Origin: Nissolia schottii
Lineage: Eukaryota > Streptophyta > Magnoliopsida > Fabales > Fabaceae
Reading direction: 5' to 3'
DNA: 64,000 nucleotides
NCBI GenBank assembly: GCA_003254905.1
Contig: QANU01005526.1
Location: forward strand, 313,887 to 377,886
The stretch's first letter is position 1. Each line of letters begins with the position of its first letter. The position numbers and the translations under genes are program-made. The notes beneath the pieces are model-generated. The model searched no databases, was not told the origin of the DNA, and saw only the letters and a list, made by a program, of their open reading frames with translations. This document shows, piece by piece, positions 50,070 to 61,776 of this stretch.

Positions 50070-50524
50070 TTATCTACATTTGCCATGTCAACTTATTTGT
50101 TGAGTTGGCATCACATTCCCCCAATTTCAAACTGCTCACTCCTCCTCTTTCCCCAATTCAATTCTCTATGCCCTGCACCAGACCATCACGGCCTATCCCC
50201 CTTTCTCCTTCCTCTATCAATTTCCCCTTTCTCCTCTATTTCTATTTATTTTTCAAGCAGAATTTGCTTATATGCTTCTTCTTTTTTTCTGCAAGTGATC
50301 TCACGTTGTTTGACTCAGTTTTAAGTAATACATGGTTCAATTACTATTTACAATCATTTCATATTGTTCTATGGGTGATGCATGATTAATCATCTCATTT
50401 GATATTGTTCTATAAGTCACATGGTCTTGCACTTGTGTTGCCATCCACCATGATCTTCCCCTAATTATCACGATCTCCTCTTCAAACTTTGCAACAACAA
50501 TCAACCTCTGTTGCTCAGACATAT

Positions 50525-51180
50525 TGTTAGATACAGCACACAAAATGTAAATTTGTGTAATTATTCTGTTAGTTGCACTTTGAACAATTTAACTTGTGCA
50601 GCAAGTTAAACAGGTTGTTAGTATAGCTGGCTTTGTTGATAGTTGGTTATTTTCTGTTATTAGTTAGTTAGTCACAAAGCTTGTGGAACAAGCTTGCTAG
50701 CCACTAATTATGTTGTATATATATGTGCCATTGGCATCTATGAATGATATCTTTTGACGATTCAATTCATGCAATTACTCTTTGTACTTAATCTCTTTCG
50801 GTTTTCTCTGCTGCTGTGGTGGAGGTTCATCAATGGTTGCACATTGCAGTTTTATCACATATCTCCATCCACCATGGTCTCAAGCGTTCCATTCACCATG
50901 TCCTTCACCTTTTGGGCTTCCAAGATGAAGAAATGGAGCCACCATAGCCAATTTCAACTTGGTGAAATTGTGAGATCTGATAAAGGACCAAAATTCATGA
51001 AGCATGACTATTGTTTTGCTAATGGCATTGTGCACCACAACTCTTTGCATTGAAACTCTCCAACAAAATAGGGTTGTTAAAAGAAAACACCAAACCATAT
51101 TGTCCATAGCCAAAGCTATTATATTCCAATCCCATTTGTCACTCATTTTCTGAAACTAAGCAAATAATCATTCTATTTTT
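50525..51180 (+). pseudogene. Copia remnant: LTR-like start and integrase fragment
   Basis: TGTTAGATACAGCAC (50525) opens an LTR-like segment with a TATATATATG box near 50715. An integrase fragment follows in three pieces: IVRSDKGPKFMKHDY (about 50965), ANGIVHHNSL, and LCIETLQQNRVVKRKHQTIL with FQSHL (51043-51165). This is the region around the last two residues of the D-D-E triad; the Glu of the usual VERKH is Lys here (VKRKH). Stops and frameshifts mark decay. Confidence 0.65.
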
Positions 51181-51975
51181 AGGATCGACCGAATTCCTAG
51201 TTCAAAGTTGTCCCATAAATCTCTATATGAAATCCTTCACTATACACTACCAACCCATTCAAAAATATTATCCCATTCAATTAGATCAAATTTTAAACAT
51301 GAAAGCATGAATTATTATTAATGATTAATGAACAGTTAATAATGCATTTTATGTGTTTGAATAATAGTTTTATAATTAATTAATTGTTTAATTAATTAAA
51401 TCAAAATGTTTCTACGATGCAACGCTAGTTAAAGGCTTCTGTAAAGGTCAATATCTCACACATGCCGGTCACAACTTTTGAGATGTGACACATATATCAT
51501 TGTGGGACATGGACATGGTGGACGTTGGCACCAATGAGGTCGAGGCTGCTGGCCCTATCTCCAAACTAGTCAACATTGGCGTTGCAAATGTGATCAGTGG
51601 CGGCGCTGTAGCCCCTACCTCTACTGGTCCTACCCTTCCCTCTTTGTCCAATCATATCCAAAAAAAACACACAAGTTTAGATTCACCCAACTCACATACA
51701 CACACAAGTTAATAAACACAAGTTTAAAAATAAAAAATAAAAAACCTACTCAAACACACATACATGCATACACCTACTCACACTAATTGAACAAGATTCA
51801 AAATAAAGAACAGTCAAATCTGAGCCCTAAACACAACCCTCAACACACCTCTCTATCTCTCACACATTAACATTCTTATTCACATTACACCAACATTAAA
51901 TTTTTCAATCCAATCCAATATCTAGCACTACAAGCATACACTCGTGCGCATGTGCGCGCACACACACACACACAA
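51181..51975. other. Spacer, C/A-rich, no gene recognised
   Basis: An ORF at 51485-51712 (+) has no known domain and is probably incidental. A (CA)n stretch lies at 51957-51976. Confidence 0.35.
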
Positions 51976-54450
51976 ATACTCTCATTCACACTACAGTCTA
52001 ATACACTAACACACACATAGAATGTCATTCAACACACTATGGTGCTTCCACAGTCTAATGGTGCTCAGACACAAGCGCTATGGTGCTACCAAACCACTAT
52101 GACGCTTGTGTCGGTGGCTTGTAATTCCATGGTGTTGATACAAGGGTACAAAAGTCAACTTATTTGACTATGAAGGCCCACTAGGAGTTACTTTAGGCAC
52201 TATATCCTACACTTTAAGCTCATTGAACATACAGGTCATCACAGTCTACCCCCTTAAGACATTTGGTCCTCCAAATGTCACGAACTCCTTGACCATGCTT
52301 CCACTACACTACTTTGACTTCCTTAACCATCCTTATAGCTACCTGCTTAACTTCCTAACATATGATAACTAGGTGTGAAGAAAAAGGAGTGAAAGAAGAC
52401 ATATCCGACATAAATAATTTCAACATGCTTACTTGGCTCTCTAGACATGATTGACTCTTATAATTGATCCTAGACAAGACTGATATCCTATAAGCCTTAG
52501 GAGCGAATGGGCCAACTACCATTCACATAGACATGATTCTAGCTACTTAAAGTTACTTGCTCCACTACACATAGAGAAACCTATGGCTCTGATACTAATT
52601 GTAACAACCCAAAAATTGATACCTGTATGCAATGGACTAGTTCCCTTACAAGAGCATATTAGGAATTATTTTTTTTGCAAAACATACTTTTAATTTATAG
52701 GAACTTAACTAAAATAACGTAAACATAAACTCTTACAACTTTCCATTGAAAATATAAACATAGTAAATATGCGACATGGTCCAAAGGTCTTGCTTGTATA
52801 TAGTTGGAGCACTCTAGAGACTGACTCAATTACAAAAATAGAATAAATTCTTACGTAGTTCTATATATAGCTTCTCCTTAAGGTGATTACATACTCTAGA
52901 ATCCTAACATCGTTGTAACTAACCATAATCTCCCTAAAGTTGCTTCAACATATTAACATATAATTGGAAGAGGAGTTGATGGGTGAGAACTTTGAGAAGA
53001 GCCTCACTGAGCGAGTGATCACCCGCAACACCCATAGAACATTTTAAAACATGGACACATATATGCAATACAAATAATACTTATCAGGCAAAAACATTAT
53101 AATATTGTTGTCACGCCCCAACATAGGACGTGACCGCACATAGGGCAACTACCCTACGAAAGCTCTAACGTGGCAACTAAACATGCATGTAATGCTTGTA
53201 AAGATAAATAAATAAATTTTATTTATAAAATGGAAACTTTATAACACAACTATTTACTATTTCCATATAACTGAACTGAAAATCAATACTGAGTTTACAG
53301 CATATTATCATAACTGAAATGAAATGTTCAAATGTAACATAATGGATCCTGCCCTAGACATCTGGAGTATAACTACATAACTCGGATAGACTCCACTGCG
53401 AAATGGAACTTACCACTGACGCCTGAATCCTCACTCACTAGACAATGGGGAACATTCTCACTGTCCTCAAACAAATTTGAAAATGTTATCGAGAGGGGTG
53501 AGTTTGTCATCTCAATGGTGGGTACCTCGGTACCACACCCAAAACATGTACTCCATACAGTCATGGCATATAGATACACATATACTGAATAAATAAACAA
53601 CAAATAAGGATTGGAAGCTAAAGCAAATATCAAATATCTGCTGTAAAGTATAACTGAATAAGCTGAATAAACTGCTGAAGGTAAAACTGAATAAATTGGA
53701 TAAACTGCTAAAGGTAAAATTGAATAAACTGGATAAACTGCTGAAAGGTAAATATGATATGTTGTATGTATGTTCACGTCCTCTAGCGAAAGGGCACGAT
53801 TTAAGGGAACCTCGACTCGACCTTGTTTCACTAGGATAAATCCGGGAGGTTCCGGTATGCATGCAACACGAATACTTGTGAGGGTACGCATACCCTAATC
53901 TGAATTTGGCACGCATGCCATAATCTGAGGAGCCTTGTGCTCATATCTATCTGCTACTGACTCTGGGTTGCGAGGTCATTGACCCCACACTGCTCTAAAT
54001 CATCTATCTTATGATCTAGTGTCTGTAAAGTCTTTTAGGTGAACTAGCTTGGTTACCCAAATCGTTAAGACCTAAGTCTACTAATTATGACAGGGGTGTC
54101 TTAGTTAGTTAATCTTATTTATTAGTTGGGGCTCAAGGACTACGGTCCCATCTTATTTTTAATCTTTAAAGATTATTTTTAATCTTTAATGAGTTGGTTG
54201 TTACTCGTTTGATTTCAGATTCTCGAGACTTTGAGGAGACACGCATGTTTTTTTTATTAAAAAAATTAGGTTTGAAAGGAGTGGGTCCGCGTGGGTGAGA
54301 TGCAATTACAAAAGTAACAAGTTAATAAGGTGATTCAGTTAATGGGGTTGGACCCAAAATCGCCAAAAGCATTGGCGTGTTCTTTACAAAATCGCCAAAC
54401 GTGTTAGTGTGTTCTACGCAAAGTCGCCAACTGGTTTGACGAGTCCTATG
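51976..54450 (-). mobile_element. LTR-retrotransposon 5' region, minus strand (repeat copy A)
   Basis: On the minus strand an LTR appears to end at about 52598 (+ strand TGTAACAACCC). It is followed by TTAGTATCAGAGCC, a tRNA-Met primer-binding site, and then leader sequence down to about 51976. The LTR-side sequence from 52889 rightwards is repeated in the same orientation at 61777-64000. It contains CACGCCCCAACATAGGACGT (about 53117) and a compact cluster of AATCGCC words at 54357-54430. Proteins cannot be read; minus ORFs 53373-53916 have no domain. The outer boundary of the LTR was not fixed. Confidence 0.55.
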
Positions 54451-54639
54451 TGGCCCTACCACGCAAACTTGCCTGTCACGCTATCCAAACAGATGTAGTC
54501 CTGTAAAATGTTTTGAAACAGTGGTATTTTGATAACATGTTTTAACAATAGGGGTATTATAATAAAAATAAAACTCACTTTTGTACTTCTCCTCTTTCTT
54601 AGAGTTGAATAAAACTCACCCACTTACTAAAAAGAACAT

Positions 54640-55600
54640 ACATAAATTATGAATATATTATTGACAAAAAGCAATTGTATGTGATCATAATTTTTTTAAA
54701 TTGAGTTTATTTGACTTGATTTGTATTTATTTTTCCTTTACCTGATTTGATTTGATTCAGATCATAAAATTGGAGCTAATACTTAATTTTTTATTATTAA
54801 AATCACTAATATTTGAAACTTATTTTATCTAATTTGACTTAAGTCGGATCGACCAACTAGAGGGTAAGACTCTCTCAACGTTAATTTTTTTCATCTACAA
54901 GACTTGAATTGAAGACCTTACTTAAGGGGATGAAGTGTCAGACCACTTGAAGCAACCAAGTGTTAGTGTGTAATAAATTTAAATTCTCAAATTAATTTTT
55001 GAAGTTGTAAGCGTCTTTCACTCCTACCTGAAATTAAGCAATTAACGTGTTAATACCTAAAATTGTAAAACATGTCCTTAACATACAATCAAATACATGT
55101 CATCAAATTGAATTATAGTCTTTTTTTTTTTTAGATTGCCTGTCCGGTATCCAAGGCTTTGCCTCGACTAATCCGGGTCGCGCACCTGGCTATGACGGGT
55201 GACTCTCCCAACGAGGATAACTGCGTACACAAGGTCTCAAACTTGAGACCTTGCTTAAGCGATACCAAGCCGCTTACCACTTGGATCAACCCCCATTGGT
55301 TGAATTATAGTCCTTGTGCGTAAAACATTTTTCACCATCATCCAATCAAATCATAACCATTAAATAATCAAATCATCTAATCAAATACATTAAATTTCAT
55401 TGAATTTGATTGGATAATAATGTAAAAATATTTTACACTGTCAATACATAACCATTAAGGTATTAATTATATGCTTCTATATTTCAAGGATTAACTTAAC
55501 TCATATTTTATAATTTTAAAGACTAAAAAGTTAATTTATTAATTTTAGGGACTAAAGCAACTCGTTTTTGTGCAATCTTAAAGACAAATATGAACATTCA
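54640..55600. repeat. Duplicated spacer flanking the defensin-like gene, left copy
   Basis: Shares long stretches with 58060-58800, including GATTTGTATTTATTTTTCC, AATTGGAG.TAATACT.AATTT, CAAGTGTTAGT, GAAGTTGTAAG, AATTAAGCAAT, TTAATTTATTAA and TGTGCAATCTTAA, all in the same order. A SINE (55121-55299) is inserted in this copy only. Noncoding. Confidence 0.75.
55108..55312 (-). mobile_element. tRNA-derived SINE, - orientation, with 13-bp TSD
   Basis: TTGAATTATAGTC is duplicated at 55108-55120 and 55300-55312. The body is 55121-55299; its poly(A) tail reads as T11-12 at the left. On the minus strand it starts GGGGGTTGATCCAAGTGGTA (box A region) and keeps a box-B-like GTTTGAGACC. Same family as the copy at 49900-50053. 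The homologous position in the right-hand spacer copy (about 58530) lacks the SINE. Confidence 0.88.
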
Positions 55601-56148
55601 CTTCCAACAAAATAAAAGGAAACACATCAAATACTACGAAAGAAAAATATGGTTCTGGACCGCATATAATGTATAGTTCAAGACCCTTATGAACCATTCG
55701 TTTCTTACTTTTTTTCAAAAAAGTTATATAATATAGATTAAAATTAATAATTCATAAAGTTTTTGAAGCACGCATTAAATATGGTCTGTGACCAATCAAT
55801 TATTTCTCCTTTATAAAATAGGAGAAACACTTGCAACCACACTTTATAAAATTTTTGCACTGTAATAGGATCCATTCTCAGAGGAGTTTACATCTATATT
55901 CATAAGGGACTCCGACCTTTGGTATTTCGTACTTTTATGTGTCATTTTTAATTTTTAGATACATTATTAACTTGATGTATCTTGATACAATTTACATCTA
56001 GATACGTTGAATTATTTTGCAGCTTTCAAAGGTAAATTTGCATAACAAAGGGAAAAACTTTTCCCCCAATGTTAACTATTGAATGTCATACAAGATAATT
56101 TTACCAATGCCACGTCACAAAAATTAATGCAGTCATTATCGATTATCA

Positions 56149-56156
56149 TTATAAAT
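56149..56156 (+). promoter_or_regulatory. Probable TATA box of the defensin-like gene
   Basis: TTATAAAT lies 90-97 bases upstream of the ATG at 56246. About 35 bases further upstream CACGTCAC (56110-56117) contains an ACGTCA bZIP/TGA-type core. Confidence 0.5.
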
Positions 56157-56245
56157 TAGACCGTAGCTACTAAGTTTTGCATTCTACCATAGACAATAAA
56201 AAAAAAATTCTCGAAAGTAATATTTTCAAAGACACAGGCGTTACA

Positions 56246-57313
56246 ATGGCAAAAGCTTCTCTGTTGCTCCCTTGCTTGTTAGTTTTATTTCTCATAGCAT
56301 CTGGATCTGGTACTCTCCTTTCTTTCTTTGTTGTGTGTGTCCTATATAATTATCTAAGCTTGAAATTATAATATATGTATTAGTTAGAAAAATTGTATTA
56401 TAAGCGGATTTTTTTTGACATTATATTTGTTCTTTTCTTTTTCACTCATGATTTTTTGTTTTTACATTTATGCTATAGTTTTAATACATATTTGGGTTAA
56501 TTATGTTTTTAGTCCCTGTAAAATTAGAAAGTTTGATTTTAGTCCCTGCATAAAAGTTTTAGTCATTGGAAAATTGTAAAATTAGGTTTTAGTCCCTAGG
56601 TGGGGTGAGGGTTGACTAGGCTGACGTGGTGCTGATGCGGTGCGCCACGTGGGATGCCACGTGGCATAACCCAAAACCCAACCCAGACCCACGACCCGAC
56701 CCATTTTTATTTTAAAAAAAAAAAAAACTCCTTCACCCCCACCCATCCCGCTCCCATCACCCANGGTCATGGGTCTGGGTTGGGTTTTGGGTTATGCCAC
56801 GTGGCATCCCACGTGGCGCACCGCGTCAGCGCCACGTCAGTCCAGTCAACCCTCACCCTACCCCAGGGACTAAAACCTAATTTTACAATTTTTCAGGGAC
56901 TAAAACTTTTATGCAGGGACTAAAATCAAACTTTCTAATTTTACAGTGACTAAAAACATAATTGAGCCTACATATTTTGACATACTACATCTGGAAACTA
57001 GACACCTATTTTAATTGTTTAGCAATGAGGTATATTAGTTTGCATAAAAAAGTGTATGAAATTATTTTTTTCTCATAAATCCCCAAATTCTTTTCCTCTT
57101 TAATACTAAAGGTTTTGACAAATATGAATCAATTTGGCAGGTTTTGTAGAGAAAAATGACAATTGCAAACGCGATGAAGATTGTGAATATCTACATTGCT
57201 TTGGTCATTGTCGTAAGAGTTGCATTGATGGAGGGTGTGGTTGTGATTGTTGCGGTGGTATTAAGTGTGAATTTCAAAAGTCTCACTTTGATAAAGTGAA
57301 GAATATTGTTTAG
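56246..57313 (+). CDS. Secreted ten-cysteine defensin-like peptide, 78 aa, two exons
   Basis: Exon 1 is 56246-56309 (MAKASLLLPCLLVLFLIASG and two more residues, a clear signal peptide). Exon 2 is 57141-57313, beginning GFVEKNDNC across a phase-1 junction. This signal-peptide-in-exon-1, mature-domain-in-exon-2 layout is standard for plant defensin-like (DEFL) genes. The mature part has ten cysteines spaced C-x5-C-x4-C-x3-C-x3-C-x4-C-x-C-x-CC-x4-C, then a charged tail ending KNIV. Family members are apoplastic antimicrobial, signalling or (in legumes) nodule peptides; which applies is not visible. The spacing does not match the usual eight-Cys defensin pattern exactly, and more cysteines are present. 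In-frame codons upstream of 56246 begin only with TTG, so this ATG is chosen. The 831-bp intron contains a large palindromic MITE. Confidence 0.82.
56485..56977. mobile_element. Palindromic Mutator-type MITE (475 bp) in the defensin-like intron, 9-bp TSD
   Basis: TACATATTT occurs at 56485-56493 and 56969-56977. The element 56494-56968 folds into arms of about 204 bases each (56494-56696 and 56765-56968) around a loop of about 68 bases containing an A/T stretch and an N at 56764. Arms include TTTTTAGTCCCTGTAAAATT, CCACGTGG and a C-rich part (CCCAAAACCCAACCCAGACC). Arm identity is high by eye. Related to the 194-bp element at 48637-48830. Noncoding. Confidence 0.88.
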
Positions 57314-57780
57314 GTAAACCCATACGCTTAATACTATAAGGTATTGGGTTAATATTTGATGTTTAAATAAGGTTTTTGGTCACCCCTTCTAATTGTCGCC
57401 CACCTAGTATAAAGGTTTACTATATAACCATAATAAAATAAAGTTTGGTTGGGGCTTCTATGGAAGGCTTGTATTTATGCCCCCTAATTTTTATTGTGCA
57501 GTGAATGAGGTAAAGTTTAACCTGTATTGGATGTTTAATGCCACACAGATAAGAAAAAAAGTCTCGAATTACATATAATAAACAGATCACAAATGGGATA
57601 AATGCAAATGGTAAAAGATAAAGAACACGATTTATTATCAAATACTTTATAACCTAAAGAACATAGTTGAGCAAAAGCGATTCATTCTCCAATCCTCCAT
57701 TCACCAAATATCAAGATTCGATCCCCAGTAAAGAGTTACCGGGATCAAATACTTTATTTCAATGTAAGAAGCAAATTGTG
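57314..57780. other. 3' flank of the defensin-like gene
   Basis: Probable 3'UTR and spacer. A tRNA-like word GATTCGATCCC (about 57715) may be a SINE scrap. No second cysteine-rich exon was found. Confidence 0.4.
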
Positions 57781-57965
57781 AATACAAGGACATTAAATAA
57801 ATGGTGAATTCATAAATTGTGATTACATTGTTAACAAAAAGCAACTGTATGTAACTGTAATCTTTTAAAAAAGGAATTTATTTAAATTGAGTTGATTTTG
57901 ATTTGATTTGTATTTATTTTTCCTTGTTTGCTTGATTTGATTTTATTCGGATATATAAGAAACAG
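57781..57965. repeat. Partial additional copy of the duplicated spacer
   Basis: Shares AACAAAAAGCAACTGTATGT, GATTTGATTTGTATTTATTT and adjoining text with 54655-54770 and with 58090-58200, in the same orientation. It therefore represents a third, short copy immediately left of the longer right-hand copy. Confidence 0.65.
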
Positions 57966-58059
57966 ATCACTAATGGAATAAAATGGTAGAGGAAACAACA
58001 TGATTTGATATCAAATACTTTATTTCGAATGCAAAAGATGCAAATGATTAATACAAGGA

Positions 58060-58800
58060 TATTAAATAAATTGTGAATACATATGTAATTGTAATCTTAT
58101 TTTTTTAAACAAAAAGGAATTTATTTAAATTGTGATGATTTTGATTTGATTTGTATTTATTTTTTCCCGCTTCGATTTGATTTGATTCGGATTATAAAAA
58201 TTGGAGTAAATACTCAATTTTTTTTTCCACTAAATTTGGCTTGTGTCGTGTCCGCCCACTATGAGATAAAATTCTCCCAACATTAATTTTATGGTTCACA
58301 AGACTCAAATTCGAGATATTATTAAAGAGAAACACATGTCATACTACTTGAACTAATCAAGTGTTAGTAGTAAATACTCAATTTAATTATTGAAGTTGTA
58401 AGTGTATACAATTTTTTTTTATCTTGAAATTAAGCAATCAATTTTTTATAATTGAAATTAAGAAATTAATTTCTTCATCCCGACAATCGTAATATGTGAG
58501 TCAAGTCCTTAAATTACAATCAAATACAGTACTTCACCAAAATAAATTAGGGGTGAAATAGTTATTTTTGTTCATATGACAAGATTTGATTGGATTATAG
58601 TGTAAAAAAGTTTTACATTGTCAATGCATAGCCATTAAACTTTTCATTAGAGGCATCTGTACTTCGAGAATTAGCTTTATTCATAATTTATAATTTTAGT
58701 GACTAAAAAGTTAATTTATTAACTTTGGGGACTTAAATAACTCGTTTGTGCAATCTTAAGGATGAATATGAGAATTAATTTGTAAGAATAAAACACACAT
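58060..58800. repeat. Duplicated spacer flanking the defensin-like gene, right copy
   Basis: Collinear with 54640-55600 (see that entry) with many substitutions and small indels, and without the SINE. No coding sequence. Confidence 0.75.
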
Positions 58801-60025
58801 CAAATTATCCTAAAAATAATATTACCTAATGTTACCTAGTTATATATGTACAATTCTCATAAACAATTTGGAAATCAATTTTTGAGTTAGACATGCAGAA
58901 AAATCAAATTATTTGGGAATTGGTTTATTTAGTCGACCTAATTCTGCAAAAAAAAAAAAAATCAAATTATCTGGGAATTAGATTTTACATTATGGTCCTA
59001 TAAAAAATAAATTCTCTCAATTGAATTTTTCACATATTGAAGTCATGTATGATCTCTCACTCTTATATTAGTTGAAGAAGTGAGAGTCATATATGACATA
59101 AACAACAAATAAATTAATGGTGAAAAAATCACACATGACCTTATTTGGTAAAAAATAGTTAAAAATTTATTCCTAGTGTCGTAACATGACTAAAATTTTG
59201 TTTTCTCTCTAAATGGATTATTTATAAGAATTAGGGATGACAATAGATATCCGATTGTACGTATATTTGCGGATATACTCAATGATGGATATCCAAATGC
59301 GGATAACTTTTATTTGTGCTGATGCGAATGGGAATAAAAGTCTTCTTGTGAATAAAAATGAGATTGAGATGGAAACCTGTTACCCGATCTGATGGATATC
59401 CAAATTTGAGGGCTAATTAAGTTCATATTTATTATATTTTAAAAAAAGTTAAAATATTTTTAATAAATAATCCTAAACTCTGTTTTTAGACCCATCCCAA
59501 ACCAAATACTAAAACTCAAAAAAAAAAATAGTACTCTAAATCTCTAAATTTAACCCTTTAGAAAGGATGAAAAATAAACTTTATCTCTCATTAACCATAA
59601 TTTCTTCATCCACCTTTCTCCTTTTGTTGCTACCTAATGCCCTGCCCACGCTTAAGGTCTCTCTCCTTCATTCAAGCCATCTCTCCTCTCATCCTTCTAA
59701 ACTGAATGCTCAAGCACTCTCTCCTCTCATCCTTCTGTCGCCATTGTTTCAGCTCTATTGTTTTGCTTTGTAGTTTCTATCGCGGAACGTTGCTACTCTA
59801 CTTTAAGATGATTTTATGAAATTTATAAGGATTATACGAATGCGTAGGTTTTGTTGGGTGATTTTTTTTTCTTTTTTTGGTTATTTTTTATCATTAAAAA
59901 TATTATTTTTAGAATCCGTAGATACCCATTGCAATGTATATATCTTATAGGCATGGGGATGGAGGTGGATATAATTGGATTTGAGGGAGAATTTCTACTC
60001 GAAACAAATATTATATATAGGGAGG
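58801..60025. other. Spacer with a decayed hAT-like end
   Basis: TTAGGGATGACAATAGATAT at about 59231 matches the hAT-type end seen at 38214-39011, and GGATATCC words follow. A degenerate opposite end (GATACCCATTGCAATG, about 59925) is present, but no clean target duplication was found. The ORF at 59567-59773 has no domain. Confidence 0.4.
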
Positions 60026-60175
60026 CACTACAAGAAAAAAGAAATTTAGCAGCAGCTATTTCCCAACAGTTGTTTAAAACTTCCTACATTTATGTTGATT
60101 TGTTTGTAACTGTCGCGAAACTAATTAATTGGCAACAGTTTTCAATACAACAACTACAAATCAAATTAATTACTT
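60026..60175 (+). mobile_element. CACTA transposon terminus
   Basis: CACTACAAGAAAAAAG starts at 60026, the typical 5' end of plant CACTA elements. It is followed by repeated AACAGTTG/CAACAGTT words (60065, 60133) of subterminal-repeat type. At about 60175 the sequence switches to retrotransposon gag coding on the other strand. The matching GTAGTG end was not found to the right within the window. Confidence 0.6.
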
Positions 60176-61640
60176 GTCTTGGGTGACTGTTTCCCCTGAA
60201 AAGCTCACAAGGTCTTTAGGGTAGTGTTCAAGATCTGAGTTCTTTAGGCCCAACTGGTTGAAACAGTTCTTGAAAATTATATCCGCTAAACTCTCCTGGT
60301 CTAGCAGCACACTTCTAACTTCAGCATTCACTAGGTTTGCTGAGATCACCATGGGATCGTCATGTGTCTGGGTAGTGTGCGCAAAGTCTTCCCTAGTGAA
60401 TGTGATGTCAGGGAGGTTTCTAGCTCCACAGAACTTGTTTCCGGTTTCTTTTTCTAATCGTAACACCTCTTGTCGGTGTCTCTTCCTGGCTGACTTAGTG
60501 GATCCTCCTCCTGCGAATCCTCCTGCAATGGTATTAATGACCCTAGAGGGTTCTGTTTGTCTGTCGTGTCTGTCTTCAGGGGCGATCTTCTCTTCTTCTA
60601 TTGTTCCTATTTTCCTTAGGGTAGGGTCTTCGGTTGGCATCTCTGGGTTCAAATTTTCATTCTCTCTCCTAGATAACATATCTTTCGAGCCTTCCTCCGC
60701 AGACCCAAGTCTCTATTTCGTCATTCAGGTCCACGCAGTCTTTAGTGTTGTGTTCGTATGGGTCGTGGTAGGCGCAAAACATGGTGGTATCTGTCCCTGG
60801 CCTTAACCTGATTGGTTTTGGCTTCGGGAACCCATCTTTGTATTGTATCTCCGTGTATAGCTGGGTGAAGGACACAATCAGAGGGTGTAGTTTGTGTATC
60901 ACCCTTCCTTTACTATCCGAGGTTGGTCGATCCACGGACGGTTGACGCGAGTTGGCTGGGCGCATTTTCTCCTCGAATCTCCCCCCTTACGTGGTCCTTC
61001 GCGGAAGGGGTCGCTTTTGATGGCTTGCATGCCTTCTTCTTGGTAGAGGTATTCTTCGGCTCACTCTTGAATCTTGATCAGGCTCCACGGAGGACTTTTG
61101 GACATATTTTTGGCAAACGAGCTGCATTTTTTAAGCCCGTTGGTCAAGCCCATTAACACGGCTTGTGGTCTTCAACCTGAGCGTATTTCTCATAGAAACT
61201 ATCCAGGTACTGTTGAAGGGATTCATCCCTCCTTTGGATTATAATTAAGAGGCTTACTTTCGTCTTGGGTTTTGTCCTTCGTGTAGTGAAGTTAGCCAAG
61301 AAGCGCTCTACTAAGTCATCAAAGCACTAGATGCACTTTGGTGGGAGCGTGTTGAACCATACCAATGCTCCTTTCCTTAGGGTTACGGGAAAGGATTTGC
61401 ATTGAATGGCATCGGAAGCCCCATCCAATATCATCCTGTGCTCAAAAGCATCTAGGTGATTTTGAGGGTCGGAAGTTCCGTCATATGGCTCCATGTCAGT
61501 TGTGGACGGAATCCTTGTGGAGGCATGGCACTGAGAATTTCATTGACGAAAGGGTGGGTATGCTTCCCATTCGACCTCCTCTGCCCTGCTCGTGCTTTCT
61601 CTGCTGTGTGAGTGTGCACTTCTGTGGACCTATTGTATAC
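60170..61640 (-). pseudogene. Ty3/Gypsy gag (and zinc-knuckle/protease linker) pseudogene
   Basis: Reading the minus strand from about 61510: MEPYDGTSDPQNHLDAFEHR, then FPVTLRKGALVWFNTLPP and FDDLVERFLANFTT (the Retrotrans_gag domain), interrupted by a TAG within it (at about 61328). It is followed by ESLQQYLDSFYEKYAQVE and then TAA/TGA stops near 61140-61155. In another frame (60965-60669) comes a CAYHDPYEHNTKDC zinc-ribbon-like motif typical of this gag type. A third block (60679-60170) has RVINTIAGGFAGGGSTKSAR and ADIIFKNCFNQLGL, the region preceding and overlapping the protease in legume Gypsy elements. At least three frame breaks are needed to read it. The integrase/RT part is absent; the sequence stops abruptly at the CACTA terminus. 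Confidence 0.8.
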
Positions 61641-61776
61641 GGATTCTTGGTCTTTATTTTTCCAAAATAAAATGGTTAATAAATATATTAAGTCATGTTA
61701 TGCTATCAATATCAGATAAAAGATTATGTTATTATGATCATGTTATGTTATGCATTTAAAAACTGTTTTCATTTTA

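Noticed and set aside
53373..53916. Overlapping minus ORFs with near copies at 62991-63534
   Set aside because: They recur only because the LTR-related repeat is duplicated; repetitive YPVYS/SLFS runs come from tandem AT-rich repeats and no domain is seen.
60258..60806. 182-codon plus-strand ORF
   Set aside because: Antisense shadow of the gag pseudogene; the minus strand has the known motifs.
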